Assembly (NCBI GenBank): GCA_024958655.1
Contig: JANWUR010000027.1
Location: 1-51,409, forward strand
From: Cyanobium sp. FGCU6
Lineage (GTDB): Bacteria > Cyanobacteriota > Cyanobacteriia > PCC-6307 > Cyanobiaceae
DNA: 51,409 nucleotides
Direction of reading: 5' to 3'
Shown here: positions 1 through 10,745 of the stretch, piece after piece
Position numbering within the stretch: position 1 is the first letter of the stretch
How the letters are laid out: every line of letters begins with the position of its first letter
Translations under genes and position numbers: made by a program
Notes under the pieces: model-generated
Seen by the model: the letters and a program-made list of their open reading frames with translations, nothing else
Database searches by the model: none
Told to the model about the DNA's origin: nothing

Positions 1-175
1 TCTCCTGCTCGTGGCTGAGCAGCGGCACCCGGCCGATGTCACGCAGGTAGGAGCGCACCAGGTCACCGTCCACCGCCGGCATCAGCCTGCCGACGGCGGG
101 AAGGGCAGCAGGTTCAGGGGCGGCCTCGGGGGCAGCGGAATCGGTGACCGGATCGAGGGAGAGGGCGACGACCAC
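1..175 (-). CDS. RNA polymerase sigma-70 family factor, N-terminal fragment (gene continues beyond the window)
   Basis: Reading the minus strand from a GTG at 175 gives 58 codons open to the window edge. After an Ala/Pro-rich leader of about 35 residues comes DLVRSYLRDIGRVPLLSHEQ, the region 1.2 start of cyanobacterial group 1/2 sigma factors. The complete sigma factor at 26817 has the matching YLSSIGRVPLLTPAEE, which supports the call. Only the extreme N-terminus is present, so group and promoter specificity cannot be assigned. The GTG start has no strong ribosome binding site; the frame stays open further upstream but offers no better start. Confidence 0.8.
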   Translation of the reverse strand, partial: MVVALSLDPVTDSAAPEAAPEPAALPAVGRLMPAVDGDLVRSYLRDIGRVPLLSHEQE

Positions 176-282
176 GGGCCTGAGATCTGAAGATGTGTAA
201 AGCCTAACCTGAAGAAGTGTGAATTTCTCTCATCCGGGGCTGATCCGGCGCCGGAAGCCCTGCCGAAGCGGGTGCTGGCGGC

Positions 283-1659
283 TCAGGCCCCGCCCAGGCG
301 CACCAGCAGCCAGGAGGCCGTCTGCAGATAGATGAACACCCCGGCCACGTCGGTGGCGGTGGCGATGAACGGCGCCGACATCAGGGCCGGATCGAGGCCG
401 AAGCGATCGAACAGCAGTGGCAGCGCCGCCCCGGCCGTGGCGGCCAGGGTGGTGATCGCCACCAGGCTGATGCCCGCGGCCCCCGCCACCACCCAGTTCT
501 GGGACACGTACGCCGACCAGGGCACCACCACCAGCATCATCAGGATGCCCAGCAGCGCCCCGGCCACACTCTCCCTGCCGATCGCCCGCGCCGGCCCGAG
601 CGCCTGCAGGCGCTGGGTGCTCAGACCCCGGATCACCACGGTGGAGCTCTGGGCGCCGACATTGCCGCCGGTGCCGATCAGCAGCGGGATGAAGGCCGCC
701 AGCACCACCACCCTCTTGAGAACCGCATCCTGGGAGGCGATCACCGCGGCAGTGCCACTGTTGGCCAGCAGCAGCACCAGCAGCCACACCACCCGCCGCC
801 GGGCGACGGTGAACAGATTGCTGCGGAAGTAGTCGTCTTCATCGCCGGCCTGCACCGCACCGGCCGCGTAGAGGTCACGGGTGGCCTCCTGCTGGATCAC
901 GTCGATGACGTCATCCACGGTGACGATCCCCACCAGCCGCTGCTCGCGGTCCACCACCGGCACCGCCAGGAAGTCGTAGCGCTGGATCACCCGTGCCACC
1001 TCCTCCTGATCGGTGTCGGTGGTCACGTTGACCACCTCCCGGGTCATCACATCTCCCAGCCGATCCTCCGGCTCGGCCGTCACCAGATCCCGCAGCGACA
1101 GCATGCCGGTGAGGTGGCGGGAGGCATCAGTGATGTAGAGGCTGTAAATCGTCTCGGTGTCGCGGGCGCGGCGGCGCACGATCTCCAGGGCCTGGGCGGC
1201 GCTGTGGAACTCCTTGAGGTCGATGAACTCGGTCGTCATCAGACGACCGGCCGTTTCGGGCTCGTAGCCCAGCATCTGGGCCGTGACCCGCCGCTCGGCC
1301 GGGCTCAGCTCCGAGAGCAGGCCGCGCACCACCTTGGCCGGCAGCTCATCGAACAGTCTCACCCGATCGTCGGGCGACATCTCCTCCACCAGCTCCAGCA
1401 CCTCGCCGGAGCGCAGGCGTTCGAGCAGGCTCTGCTGCACATCCGGATCGAGGTATTCGTACACCTCGATCGCCTGGTCCTTCGGCAGCAGCCGGAAGGC
1501 CAGGGCCTGAAGCGTGCGCGGCAGGGTCCCGATCGCCTCGGCAGCATCCACCGGCTGCACCGGCTGGAGCAGCAGCTTGGCGCCGTCGTAGAGGCCCGCC
1601 TGCAGCAGGCTCTGCAGTTGCTGGGCCACCATGTCGGCAATAGCGGAGGCCTCGCCCAT
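283..1659 (-). CDS. mgtE: Magnesium transporter MgtE
   Basis: 458 residues, normal for MgtE, a homodimeric inner-membrane Mg2+ channel gated by cytosolic magnesium. The order is an N-terminal helical superhelix (about 1-130), a pair of CBS domains (about 140-265, with MTREVVNVTTDTDQEE and AVPVVDREQRLVGIVTVDD), then five membrane helices (about 285-455). The pore signatures are visible: PLLIGTGGNVGAQSST in the second half and ATATDVAG, where Asp437 corresponds to the conserved selectivity-filter aspartate. Its start lies 78 bp from the divergently transcribed glutathione peroxidase gene, so the two promoters must share that gap. The downstream neighbour on the same strand is the sigma factor fragment, 107 bp away. 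Confidence 0.95.
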   Translation of the reverse strand: MGEASAIADMVAQQLQSLLQAGLYDGAKLLLQPVQPVDAAEAIGTLPRTLQALAFRLLPKDQAIEVYEYLDPDVQQSLLERLRSGEVLELVEEMSPDDRVRLFDELPAKVVRGLLSELSPAERRVTAQMLGYEPETAGRLMTTEFIDLKEFHSAAQALEIVRRRARDTETIYSLYITDASRHLTGMLSLRDLVTAEPEDRLGDVMTREVVNVTTDTDQEEVARVIQRYDFLAVPVVDREQRLVGIVTVDDVIDVIQQEATRDLYAAGAVQAGDEDDYFRSNLFTVARRRVVWLLVLLLANSGTAAVIASQDAVLKRVVVLAAFIPLLIGTGGNVGAQSSTVVIRGLSTQRLQALGPARAIGRESVAGALLGILMMLVVVPWSAYVSQNWVVAGAAGISLVAITTLAATAGAALPLLFDRFGLDPALMSAPFIATATDVAGVFIYLQTASWLLVRLGGA

Positions 1660-1737
1660 GGCTCCGGTCCGGTGGCAACGTCGAGTGTATGGGGCAGGCG
1701 GTTAAGGTCCGGCAGCAGAAACCCCTGGGAACAGGCG

Positions 1738-2217
1738 ATGTCCGTGAACGTGACCGACGTGCAGATCCGCGATGCCGCCGGGCAGGAGCGCCGGCTGGGC
1801 GACTGGAACGGCCAGGTGCTGCTGATCGTGAACGTGGCCAGCCGCTGCGGCTTCACCCGCCAGTACGCCGGCCTGCAGACCCTGCAGGACACCTACGGAC
1901 CCCGGGGGTTGGCCGTGCTGGGCTTCCCCTGCAACGACTTCGGCGCCCAGGAACCCGGCACCCTGCCTGAGATCAGGGAGTTCTGCTCCCTCACCTACGG
2001 CGCCAGCTTCGAACTGTTTGACAAGGTCCACGCCAGCGGCACCACCACCGAGCCTTACACCACCCTCACCAGGGCTGAACCCGCCGGTGATGTGGCCTGG
2101 AACTTCGAGAAGTTCCTGATCGGCAGGGACGGCACCGTGCTGGCCCGCTTCAAGAGCAACGTGGAGCCGGATTCGGCCGAACTGAAGAGCGCCATCGAGG
2201 CGGCCCTGGCCGCCTGA
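1738..2217 (+). CDS. Glutathione peroxidase family thiol peroxidase (Cys type)
   Basis: 159 residues from the ATG at 1738; the reading frame is open far upstream but that part is only the antisense of mgtE. It has the peroxidatic cysteine (Cys37, NVASRCGFT), the resolving-type cysteine (Cys83, REFCSLTYG) found in thioredoxin-dependent homologues, and the WNFEKF motif (Trp121, Asn122). In the loop usually written FPCNQFG this protein has FPCNDFG, so Asp67 stands where the catalytic-tetrad Gln normally sits. Presumably it reduces H2O2 or lipid hydroperoxides using thioredoxin or another thiol donor. No signal peptide is visible, so it is expected in the cytosol. It converges with the small gene ending at 2252 across a strong hairpin. 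Confidence 0.92.
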   Translation: MSVNVTDVQIRDAAGQERRLGDWNGQVLLIVNVASRCGFTRQYAGLQTLQDTYGPRGLAVLGFPCNDFGAQEPGTLPEIREFCSLTYGASFELFDKVHASGTTTEPYTTLTRAEPAGDVAWNFEKFLIGRDGTVLARFKSNVEPDSAELKSAIEAALAA

Positions 2218-2233
2218 AGGCCGGGAAGACCGA

Positions 2234-2285
2234 GGGAGAACCAGCGGGCTTTCAGATGGAAAGCCAGCCCCTGGCCGGTTCTCCC
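2234..2285. terminator. Nested inverted repeat, probable bidirectional terminator
   Basis: Outer arms GGGAGAACC (2234-2242) and GGTTCTCCC (2277-2285) are perfectly complementary and enclose a second perfect stem, GGCTTTC (2247-2253) with GAAAGCC (2259-2265). It lies between two convergent genes and overlaps the last codons of the minus-strand one. There is no clear T-run, so intrinsic termination is inferred from structure and position. Confidence 0.55.
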
Positions 2286-2614
2286 GCAGCCATCACCGCC
2301 TCCACCTGAAGCCAGCGACCACTGCGGGCGGCTCCCCAGGAGCGCAGCACACGCAGCGGAACGCCTGGCCGCAGGGTGATCAATGCCGGTGCCTCCTGGC
2401 AGGGAGCACAGCGCAGCAACTCGCAGCCCACACTGAGGAGTGGATCGCAGAAGCTCTCGCGGCGACGCACTTCCGGTACACGACGATCAGCACCACCTGC
2501 GGGGAGTGCCGCAGGTGCCAGCATGGCGAAGCCGAGCAGGGCAGCAAATCGCAGGGAGGCCCAGCCCAGGCGGTGATTCGAGGCAGGAGCTGCGGAGGAA
2601 GCGACGGCAAGCAT
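2252..2614 (-). CDS. Small secreted SH3-like hypothetical protein coupled to gyrB
   Basis: 120 residues. The ATG (2612-2614) directly abuts the gyrB stop (2615-2617), so translation is probably coupled. The N-terminal 40 residues contain a hydrophobic stretch (LRFAALLGFAMLAPAALPAG) that looks like a signal peptide after a longer than usual leader. The rest has four cysteines in a short span (CDPLLSVGCELLRCAPC) and ends with a small beta-rich segment, RPGVPLRVLRSWG...GRWLQVEA...GWLSI, reminiscent of bacterial SH3 domains. I do not recognise a named family. A periplasmic or wall-binding role is inferred only from the signal peptide and SH3-like tail. Its 3' end lies in the hairpin shared with the peroxidase gene. 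Confidence 0.7.
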   Translation of the reverse strand: MLAVASSAAPASNHRLGWASLRFAALLGFAMLAPAALPAGGADRRVPEVRRRESFCDPLLSVGCELLRCAPCQEAPALITLRPGVPLRVLRSWGAARSGRWLQVEAVMAAGEPARGWLSI

Positions 2615-4711
<2,097 letters not shown>

Positions 4712-4747
4712 CTACCACCGGCGACTCGCCCCAGCCCGCCCGGCAGA

Positions 4748-5689
4748 GTGGAGACGACCTGTCCCGCCCGTCCCGCCCTGGTCCACGCCGGCAACGCCAC
4801 CGCGCCCCTGGTGATCGCCCTGATGGGGCCCACAGCCAGCGGCAAGACGGCCCTGGCCATCGAACTGGCCGAAGCGCTCGACCTGGCCGTGCTTTCGGTG
4901 GACTCACGCCAGCTCTACCGCGGGATGGACGTGGGCACCGCCAAGCCCACGCCGGAGCAGCGCTCCAGAGTGCGGCATGAGCTCCTCGATCTCCGCGATC
5001 CCGACGACCCGATCAATCTGCAGGAGTTCTGCGGCCTGGCCCTCATGCAGATCGCTGCGGAACACCGCCGCCGGGGTATCGCCCTGCTGGTGGGGGGGAC
5101 CGGCCTCTACCTCAAGGCGCTGCTCGAGGGCATGCAGCCACCCGCCGTGCCACCCCAGCATGCCCTGCGCGCCCAGTTCAAGGCGCTCGGCCAGCCGCTC
5201 TGCCACAGGCTCCTGCAGGCCGCCGATGCCCAGGCCGCAACCCGCATCGCGCCGGCCGACGCCGTCCGCACGCAGCGGGCCCTGGAGGTGCTCTATGCCA
5301 CGGGCCGCCCCCTCGAGCGCCAGCAGCGACGCAACCCTCCCCCCTGGCGGGTGCTCGAACTGGGCCTCGACCCACCGGATCTGGCCGAGCGCATCCGGCA
5401 GCGCACGCTTGCCCTCTACCGCGACGGGCTGGTGGCCGAAACCGAGGCCCTGATGGCCCGCCACGGCAGCCAGTGCCCCCTGCTCGGCACCATCGGCTAC
5501 GGCGAGGCCCGGGACCTGCTTGCCGGGAGGTTGAAGGAGGACGCTGCCATGGCCCTCACCGAACGGCGCACCCGGCAGTATGCGAAGCGTCAGCGCACCT
5601 GGTTCCGGCGACAGCATCGGCCCCTCTGGCTGCCCGCGCGCGATCCTCTGCACCAGGCTGTGCTTGCGGCCGAGGGAGGTCTAAGGTAA
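4748..5689 (+). CDS. miaA: tRNA dimethylallyltransferase
   Basis: 313 residues. MiaA transfers a dimethylallyl group to A37 of tRNAs reading UNN codons, a modification next to the anticodon. The P-loop [17 protein letters not shown] (about residue 26 onward) is intact, followed by the family signatures [18 protein letters not shown] and [15 protein letters not shown], and the C-terminal [15 protein letters not shown] segment. The start is a GTG at 4748, divergent from gyrB across 171 bp; a later start just before the P-loop is possible but would remove only non-conserved residues. infC begins 20 bp after the stop on the same strand, so the two translation-related genes may be cotranscribed. 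Confidence 0.96.
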   Translation: METTCPARPALVHAGNATAPLVIALMGPTASGKTALAIELAEALDLAVLSVDSRQLYRGMDVGTAKPTPEQRSRVRHELLDLRDPDDPINLQEFCGLALMQIAAEHRRRGIALLVGGTGLYLKALLEGMQPPAVPPQHALRAQFKALGQPLCHRLLQAADAQAATRIAPADAVRTQRALEVLYATGRPLERQQRRNPPPWRVLELGLDPPDLAERIRQRTLALYRDGLVAETEALMARHGSQCPLLGTIGYGEARDLLAGRLKEDAAMALTERRTRQYAKRQRTWFRRQHRPLWLPARDPLHQAVLAAEGGLR

Positions 5690-5709
5690 GAGTCAATCTG
5701 CCGCCCTGA

Positions 5710-6312
5710 ATGCCTCCCCGTCCCCGTTTTGACCGCCGTGCTCCCGTGCGGGAGCTGCCGAACATCAACGACCGCATCGCTTACCCGAACCTGCGGGTGG
5801 TCGACGCCGACGGCAGTCAACTCGGTGTGATCAGCCGCGAAGCCGCCCTGGACGTGGCCCGTGAACGCGAGCTCGACCTGGTGCTGGTCAGCGAGAAGGC
5901 TGATCCGCCGGTATGCCGGATCATGGATTACGGCAAGTACAAGTTCGAGCAGGAGAAAAAGGCCAAGGAGGCCAAGAAGAAGTCGCACCAAACCGAGGTC
6001 AAGGAAGTCAAGATGCGTTACAAGATCGATTCCCACGACTATCAGGTGCGCATCGGTCAGGCGGTCCGCTTCCTCAAGGCCGGCGACAAGGTGAAGTGCA
6101 CGGTGATCTTCCGCGGCCGCGAGATTCAGCACACCGCTCTGGCCGAAGTGCTGCTGCTGCGCATGGCCAAGGATCTCGAGGAAAACGCCGAGATCCAGCA
6201 GCATCCCAAACGCGAGGGCCGCAACATGATCATGTTCCTGAGCCCCCGCAAGCAGGCCGTCGGCAAGGCGCCTGCGGCGGCCAAGGCTTCGGCTGCACAG
6301 GCTGCCGACTAG
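5710..6312 (+). CDS. infC: Translation initiation factor IF-3
   Basis: 200 residues from ATG 5710. The N-domain starts at [24 protein letters not shown], the linker is the basic helix [19 protein letters not shown], and the C-domain contains [34 protein letters not shown]-3 binds the 30S subunit, prevents premature 50S joining and checks the start codon. The start is ATG here, not the rare AUU used for autoregulation in enterobacteria. The last 25 residues form an Ala/Lys-rich tail beyond the usual end. It sits 20 bp after miaA and converges with the dienelactone hydrolase gene. Confidence 0.98.
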   Translation: MPPRPRFDRRAPVRELPNINDRIAYPNLRVVDADGSQLGVISREAALDVARERELDLVLVSEKADPPVCRIMDYGKYKFEQEKKAKEAKKKSHQTEVKEVKMRYKIDSHDYQVRIGQAVRFLKAGDKVKCTVIFRGREIQHTALAEVLLLRMAKDLEENAEIQQHPKREGRNMIMFLSPRKQAVGKAPAAAKASAAQAAD

Positions 6313-6328
6313 AACCTGAGGCAGCGTC

Positions 6329-7120
6329 TCAGAGCCCGCCCTCCAACCACCCCAGAAGCTCGGCCCATCCTTCCTGCGCCGAAGCCTGATGATGGTCGGC
6401 CCGGGCCTCACACAGGAAGCCGTGCCCCCCTGCCAGCACCCGCAGGCGGTGCTGGGTGCCGGAAGGCCGGCCGCGGTTGGCCTCCGCCAGGGCCGCCGCG
6501 ATCGCTTCCCGGTCGGAGGCGGGGATCAGGGGATCCTCACGGCCAAGGAGGCACAGCAGGCGGCCCGGGATCGAGGGCACCAGATCCAGGGTGGGCGGGC
6601 CACCGCCGGGCCTGCCGCTGGCCACCCCGGCCCCGTAGAAGCTCACCGTGGCGGTGATTGCGGGCAGCGTGGCCGCCAGCATCGCCACATGGCCGCCGAA
6701 GCAGAAGCCCACGCAGCCCAGGCCCGCCCCGGGCCGATCCAGCGCTTGCCGCAGCCAGTCGGCCGCGAGGGCCAGATCGTCGAGCAGCTGCGGCGTGGTG
6801 GTGCGGTCCTTGTGGGAGCGCCCTTCCAGCAGGGCGGCTTCGTCGTAAGGCAGCTCCAGATCCGGCGCGGTGCGGCTGAACAGGGGCATCGCCAGAGCGG
6901 CGTAACCGTGCGCAGCAAGCCGCTCGGCCACGCTGCGCACCCAGGCATTGACGCCGAACACCTCAGGCAGCACCAGCACCCCGCCCCTGGGGGTGGAGGC
7001 GGCGGGCCTGGCCCACCAGCAGCGCAGCGGAGCCTGGGCCTCCTGCCGCGGCGGGATGATGCGCCATTCGGCCTTTACGGGAGCCGCGGGTGTGGGCCAG
7101 TCGGGGACGGAGGGGCTCAA
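6329..7120 (-). CDS. Dienelactone hydrolase family protein
   Basis: 263 residues with an alpha/beta-hydrolase fold of the dienelactone hydrolase family. The nucleophile is cysteine in GFCFGGH, as in true dienelactone hydrolases; the acid is Asp in LGREDPLIP and the base is His in LAGGHGFLCE. The PEVFGVN segment near residue 55 is also typical. The first 40 residues are a Pro-rich leader and the real start may be a little further in. Cyanobacteria have several paralogues whose substrates are not known, so an exact substrate is not assigned. It converges with infC (16 bp gap) and diverges from the GntR regulator over 128 bp, which makes co-regulation possible. Confidence 0.88.
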   Translation of the reverse strand: MSPSVPDWPTPAAPVKAEWRIIPPRQEAQAPLRCWWARPAASTPRGGVLVLPEVFGVNAWVRSVAERLAAHGYAALAMPLFSRTAPDLELPYDEAALLEGRSHKDRTTTPQLLDDLALAADWLRQALDRPGAGLGCVGFCFGGHVAMLAATLPAITATVSFYGAGVASGRPGGGPPTLDLVPSIPGRLLCLLGREDPLIPASDREAIAAALAEANRGRPSGTQHRLRVLAGGHGFLCEARADHHQASAQEGWAELLGWLEGGL

Positions 7121-7179
7121 AGGGCCGGAAACAGCAGGGCTGGCCCCATTGTCCAGGGGTCAACCGGCACACGCTCCTA

Positions 7180-7199
7180 TGACAGGGGGGGAATTGTCA
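7180..7199. promoter_or_regulatory. Candidate operator between hydrolase and GntR regulator
   Basis: TGACA (7180-7184) and TGTCA (7195-7199) form an inverted repeat with a 10 nt G-rich spacer, located 49 bp before the GntR start and 59 bp before the hydrolase start. A dyad of this size fits a dimeric winged-helix regulator. That the neighbouring GntR protein binds it is inference from position only. Confidence 0.3.
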
Positions 7200-7248
7200 C
7201 CGCGCCGAAAGCTCCTTATGGTGGCCGGCAGCCCATCTGGCCCCCGGC

Positions 7249-8238
7249 GTGCGATTCCATATCCAGCAGGAAAGCGACATTCCGGCGTCCACCCAGCTCT
7301 ACAACCAGATCTGCTTTGCGATCGCGGCACGCCACTACCCGCCCGGCCACCGGTTGCCCAGCACCCGCCAGCTGGCCATGCAGACGGGTCTGCATCGCAA
7401 CACGATCAGCAAGGTCTACCGCCAGCTGGAAACCGACGGCGTGGTGGAAGCGATGGCAGGTTCGGGCATCTATGTGCGCGACCAGCAGAAGCCCCGCGAG
7501 ATCAAGCCGCCGCCGGGGCTGCGCAGCAAGGCCATGCCCGACATCGATCGGGAGGTGCGTCAGAGCGTCGACGGCCTGCTCAACGCCGGCTGCACCCTGC
7601 AGCAGGCCCGCGAACTGCTCACCCGTGAGATCGACTGGCGTCTGCGCTGCGGCGCCCGTGTCCTGGTGAGCACCCCCCGCGAAGACATCGGCGCCTCGAT
7701 GCTGATCGCCGAGGAGCTCACCCCCAACCTCGAAGTGCCCGTGGAGGTGGTGCCCATGGAGGAGCTTGAAGCGGTGCTGGAGAGCTCCAGCAAGGGCACG
7801 GTGGTCACCAGCCGCTACTTCCTGCAGCCGGTGGAGGAGATCGCCAAGCTGCACGGCGTGCGCGCCGTGGCGGTCGACCTCAACGACTTCCGGCATGAAC
7901 TCGATCTGCTCAAGGAACTGCGCGCCGGCAGCTGCGTGGGCCTGGTGAGCATCAGCCCCGGCATCCTGCGGGCCGCCGAGGTGATCCTGCACAGCATGCG
8001 GGGCAATGAGCTGCTGGTGATGACGGCGAACCCCGATGTCGGCAGCCGCCTGCTGGCCCTGCTGCGGGCTGCCAGTCACGTGCTGTGCGATCGCCCCAGC
8101 CTGCCGCTGGTGGAACAGACCCTGCGCCAGAACCGGGCCCAGTTGATGCGCCTGCCGGTGGTGCACTGCGCCCAGAGCTATCTGGGGAGTGCCACCATCG
8201 ACCAGCTGCGCAAGGAGATCGGGCTGCAGGCGGCCTGA
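7249..8238 (+). CDS. GntR-family transcriptional regulator
   Basis: 329 residues from a GTG at 7249. Residues 1-75 form the GntR winged helix-turn-helix: ASTQLYNQICFAIAARHYPPGHRLPSTRQLA, then GLHRNTISKVYRQLETDGVVEAMAGSGIYV. The remaining 250 residues are an alpha/beta effector region that does not look like the FadR, HutC, MocR or YtrA types; it contains a long arginine/leucine-rich helix and several Rossmann-like strands. The ligand is unknown. cysE starts 58 bp downstream on the same strand, and a dyad just upstream could serve autoregulation. A link to sulfur or cysteine metabolism is suggested only by that neighbour. Confidence 0.9.
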   Translation: MRFHIQQESDIPASTQLYNQICFAIAARHYPPGHRLPSTRQLAMQTGLHRNTISKVYRQLETDGVVEAMAGSGIYVRDQQKPREIKPPPGLRSKAMPDIDREVRQSVDGLLNAGCTLQQARELLTREIDWRLRCGARVLVSTPREDIGASMLIAEELTPNLEVPVEVVPMEELEAVLESSSKGTVVTSRYFLQPVEEIAKLHGVRAVAVDLNDFRHELDLLKELRAGSCVGLVSISPGILRAAEVILHSMRGNELLVMTANPDVGSRLLALLRAASHVLCDRPSLPLVEQTLRQNRAQLMRLPVVHCAQSYLGSATIDQLRKEIGLQAA

Positions 8239-8296
8239 TCTCCGCACCGACAGCGGCAACCCGGTTGGCGATACTGGATCCTGACCCGTCAGGTCC

Positions 8297-9037
8297 ATGC
8301 TGAAGGCCCTTCACGCCGATCTCGCGATCATCCGGGAACGCGACCCGGCGGCTCGGGGGACCCTGGAGATCCTGCTCTGCTATCCGGGGCTGCACGCGCT
8401 TTCCCTGCATCGCGTCAGCCATCGGCTCTGGACCCTCGGGCTGCCCCTGCTGCCCCGGGTGCTCAGCCAGCTGGGCAGGCTGCTCACCGGCGTGGAGATC
8501 CATCCGGGCGCCCGCATCGGCCGGGGCGTCTTCATCGACCACGGCATGGGCGTGGTGATCGGGGAAACGAGTGTGATCGGCGATCAGTGCCTGCTGTACC
8601 AGGGCGTGACCCTGGGCGGCACCGGCAAGCAGCACGGCAAACGCCACCCCACGCTGATGGACAACGTGGTGGTGGGCGCCGGCGCCAAGGTTCTGGGCGC
8701 CATCACCGTGGGCGCCAACACGCGCATCGGTGCAGGTTCGGTGGTGCTCAGGGACGTGGCCCCGGACAGCACGGTGGTGGGGATCCCCGGCCGGGTGGTT
8801 CACCAGAGCGGTGTGCGGATCGATCCTCTGGCCCACTCCGCCCTCCCGGATGCGGAAGCCCGGGTGATCCGCAACCTGATGGAGCGCATCGACATCCTCG
8901 AAGGCGAGATCACGCGGCTGCAGGGCTGCCTGCGTGAGGTGGCGGAGGGACGCCCCCTGCGCGAACCGTGTGGCGGCCGTTCCCAGAATCTTCGAGACCG
9001 CGAAATCCTTGAGTTCCTGGGAGATTCGCCATCCTGA
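8297..9037 (+). CDS. cysE: Serine O-acetyltransferase
   Basis: 246 residues. CysE transfers acetyl from acetyl-CoA to L-serine, the first step of cysteine synthesis. The N-terminal helical part includes [17 protein letters not shown]; the C-terminal left-handed beta helix has regular hexapeptides ([56 protein letters not shown]). The active-site residues of the family (Asp-His pair in IDHGMG, and [13 protein letters not shown]) are visible. A tail of about 45 residues after the helix contains a short coiled coil ([19 protein letters not shown]). The start is ATG 8297, 58 bp after the GntR gene. A hairpin covers the stop codon. Confidence 0.96.
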   Translation: MLKALHADLAIIRERDPAARGTLEILLCYPGLHALSLHRVSHRLWTLGLPLLPRVLSQLGRLLTGVEIHPGARIGRGVFIDHGMGVVIGETSVIGDQCLLYQGVTLGGTGKQHGKRHPTLMDNVVVGAGAKVLGAITVGANTRIGAGSVVLRDVAPDSTVVGIPGRVVHQSGVRIDPLAHSALPDAEARVIRNLMERIDILEGEITRLQGCLREVAEGRPLREPCGGRSQNLRDREILEFLGDSPS

Positions 9038-9058
9038 GGGTTGCTTCCCTCCCTCAGG
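9033..9058. terminator. Hairpin between convergent cysE and sugar transferase genes
   Basis: CCTGAGGG (9033-9040) and CCCTCAGG (9051-9058) are perfect complements with a 10 nt loop. The 5' arm contains the cysE stop codon, and the hairpin ends 9 bp from the stop of the opposing gene. Position between convergent genes suggests a bidirectional terminator, although no T-run follows. Confidence 0.5.
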
Positions 9059-9066
9059 CGGAGGAC

Positions 9067-10170
9067 TCAACGGCCTCGGGCCTTGAGAACGGTCTTCACG
9101 GTCTTGAGCAGGATCAGCAGATCCAGGGCCGTGCCCCAGTGGCGCAGGTAGTACAGGTCGTAGCTGAGCTTGAGTTCGGCCTCCTGGACACTGGCGGCAT
9201 AGGGGGCGCAGACCTGGGCCCAGCCGCTCAGCCCGGGGGGCATCCAGTGGCGTTTGCGGTAATGGGGAATGCGCTCCTCGAGCTCATGCTCCAGCTCGGG
9301 TCGCTCCGGCCGCGGACCGATCAGGCTCATGTCGCCCCGGAGCACATTGATCAGCTGGGGCAGCTCGTCGAGCCGCACGCGGCGCAGCAGGGAGCCGATC
9401 CGGGTGATCCTGGAGTCCCCGCGGGTGGTCCAGGTGGCAGGGGCATCAGGATCGGCCTGCCGCATCGTGCGCAGCTTGTAGAGGCGGAAGCTGCGCCCCA
9501 GAAGGCCACTACGCTCCTGCACGTAGAACACCGGCCCCCGGTCTTCCAGCCAGATCAGCAGACCCGCCACCAGCATCAATGGCAGCGTGGCCAGCAGGAG
9601 CAGCAGCGCCAGGGTGAGATCGGCCGACCGCTTCAGCTGGCGCTGCACGCTGAGGGGATCGTTCCAGGGCAGATCCTCCAGGCACAGGGCCTCCTCAGGC
9701 AGATGGGCCGGCAGCAGGCGTTCCTGGTGTCGCTCCGCCTGCTCGAGCACCGTGAGGGCCCCAGCCTGCCCCGACCGCCCCAGCCGCCGCAATTGCAGAC
9801 GCACGGCAAGAGCCCAGACGCTGAGACCGCTCAACAGCAGGAGCTGGATGCGTCGATGTCCAAGGGTGAAGGTCACGGGCAGGTTGAACACCCAATAGGC
9901 CAGCACCACCATCAGCGCGGTGGCCAGGGCGGTCACCGTCAGACGCACGAACAGCTGACCAGGATCCAGCCTGGGCCAGCGCAGCAGCGTGTAGCTCCCG
10001 AACAGCCAGCTGAAGGCGATGTAGGTGAGACCGAACGGCAGCAACCATTCGGGATGCAGCAGCAGATCGGTGCGGAAGATGTGATCCACCAGGAAGGCCA
10101 GGACCGCCACTCCCAGAAGATCGAGACCGGCGCACAGCAGCAGAACCTGGCGAGGCCTCAGCCAGAACAC
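9067..10170 (-). CDS. Polyprenyl-phosphate sugar-phosphate transferase (exopolysaccharide type)
   Basis: 367 residues. The N-terminal 140 residues carry four hydrophobic helices, and residues about 180-365 form the bacterial sugar transferase domain, preceded by a strong hydrophobic helix (LTLALLLLLATLPLMLVAGLLIWL). Diagnostic motifs are RSFRLYKLRTMR, RVRLDELPQLINVLRGDMSL, IGPRPERPE and MPPGLSGWAQV. Such enzymes start glycan assembly by putting a sugar phosphate on undecaprenyl phosphate at the inner membrane. The cytosolic segment between the two membrane parts is short compared with WbaP/CpsE proteins. No other glycan genes are adjacent, so the polysaccharide it serves cannot be told from context. 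Confidence 0.92.
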   Translation of the reverse strand: MFWLRPRQVLLLCAGLDLLGVAVLAFLVDHIFRTDLLLHPEWLLPFGLTYIAFSWLFGSYTLLRWPRLDPGQLFVRLTVTALATALMVVLAYWVFNLPVTFTLGHRRIQLLLLSGLSVWALAVRLQLRRLGRSGQAGALTVLEQAERHQERLLPAHLPEEALCLEDLPWNDPLSVQRQLKRSADLTLALLLLLATLPLMLVAGLLIWLEDRGPVFYVQERSGLLGRSFRLYKLRTMRQADPDAPATWTTRGDSRITRIGSLLRRVRLDELPQLINVLRGDMSLIGPRPERPELEHELEERIPHYRKRHWMPPGLSGWAQVCAPYAASVQEAELKLSYDLYYLRHWGTALDLLILLKTVKTVLKARGR

Positions 10171-10261
10171 GCGCGTTCCGTCGTGATGATGACCATTAGA
10201 GGATGTCCATGAACGGAAAGGGCAGAAGCTGTCCGGAGGGACCCTCGGGCCGTCGGCCAGC

Positions 10262-10741
10262 TCAACGCGGCAGCCCCGCCATCAGCGAGCCCATCTCCAG
10301 GGCCTGCAGGCCGTAGCTCCACCCCAGGTTGCTCTTGATGCCCGCTCGTTCGAGCGCCTGCTGCAAGGTGTCGGTGGTGAGCACGCCGAAGATCACCGGA
10401 ACACCGGTGTCGCGGGCCACACTCGCGACCCCCTTGCTCACTTCGGCCACCACCACGTCGAAGTGGGGCGTGTCGCCGCGGATCACGGCGCCAAGGGTGA
10501 CCACCACCTGGTAGCGCCCACTGGTCGCCAGACGCTGAGCCACCAGGGGGATCTCGAAGCTGCCGGGCACCCAGGCCACATCCAGCTGGCCACTGGCTTC
10601 GCCGGTGTCGATGCCGTGGCGGGAAAGGCAGTCGAGGCAGCCGCTCAGCAGGCGGGAGGTGACCAGATCATTGAAACGGGCCACAACGACAGCGATGCGC
10701 AGAGCGCCGACGTCGGTGAAACGACCCTCGAAGACCGTCAA
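10262..10741 (-). CDS. ribH: 6,7-dimethyl-8-ribityllumazine synthase
   Basis: 159 residues. RibH condenses the ribitylamino-uracil intermediate with 3,4-dihydroxy-2-butanone 4-phosphate, the penultimate step of riboflavin synthesis, and forms icosahedral or pentameric shells. Motifs: [20 protein letters not shown], the substrate strand [15 protein letters not shown], and the catalytic-histidine loop [12 protein letters not shown]. The C-terminal segment reads [20 protein letters not shown], where many homologues have KAGNKG. It lies immediately downstream of psbZ (4 bp between stop and start), an arrangement seen in other picocyanobacteria, so cotranscription is likely. Confidence 0.97.
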   Translation of the reverse strand: MTVFEGRFTDVGALRIAVVVARFNDLVTSRLLSGCLDCLSRHGIDTGEASGQLDVAWVPGSFEIPLVAQRLATSGRYQVVVTLGAVIRGDTPHFDVVVAEVSKGVASVARDTGVPVIFGVLTTDTLQQALERAGIKSNLGWSYGLQALEMGSLMAGLPR

Positions 10742-10745
10742 CGGC

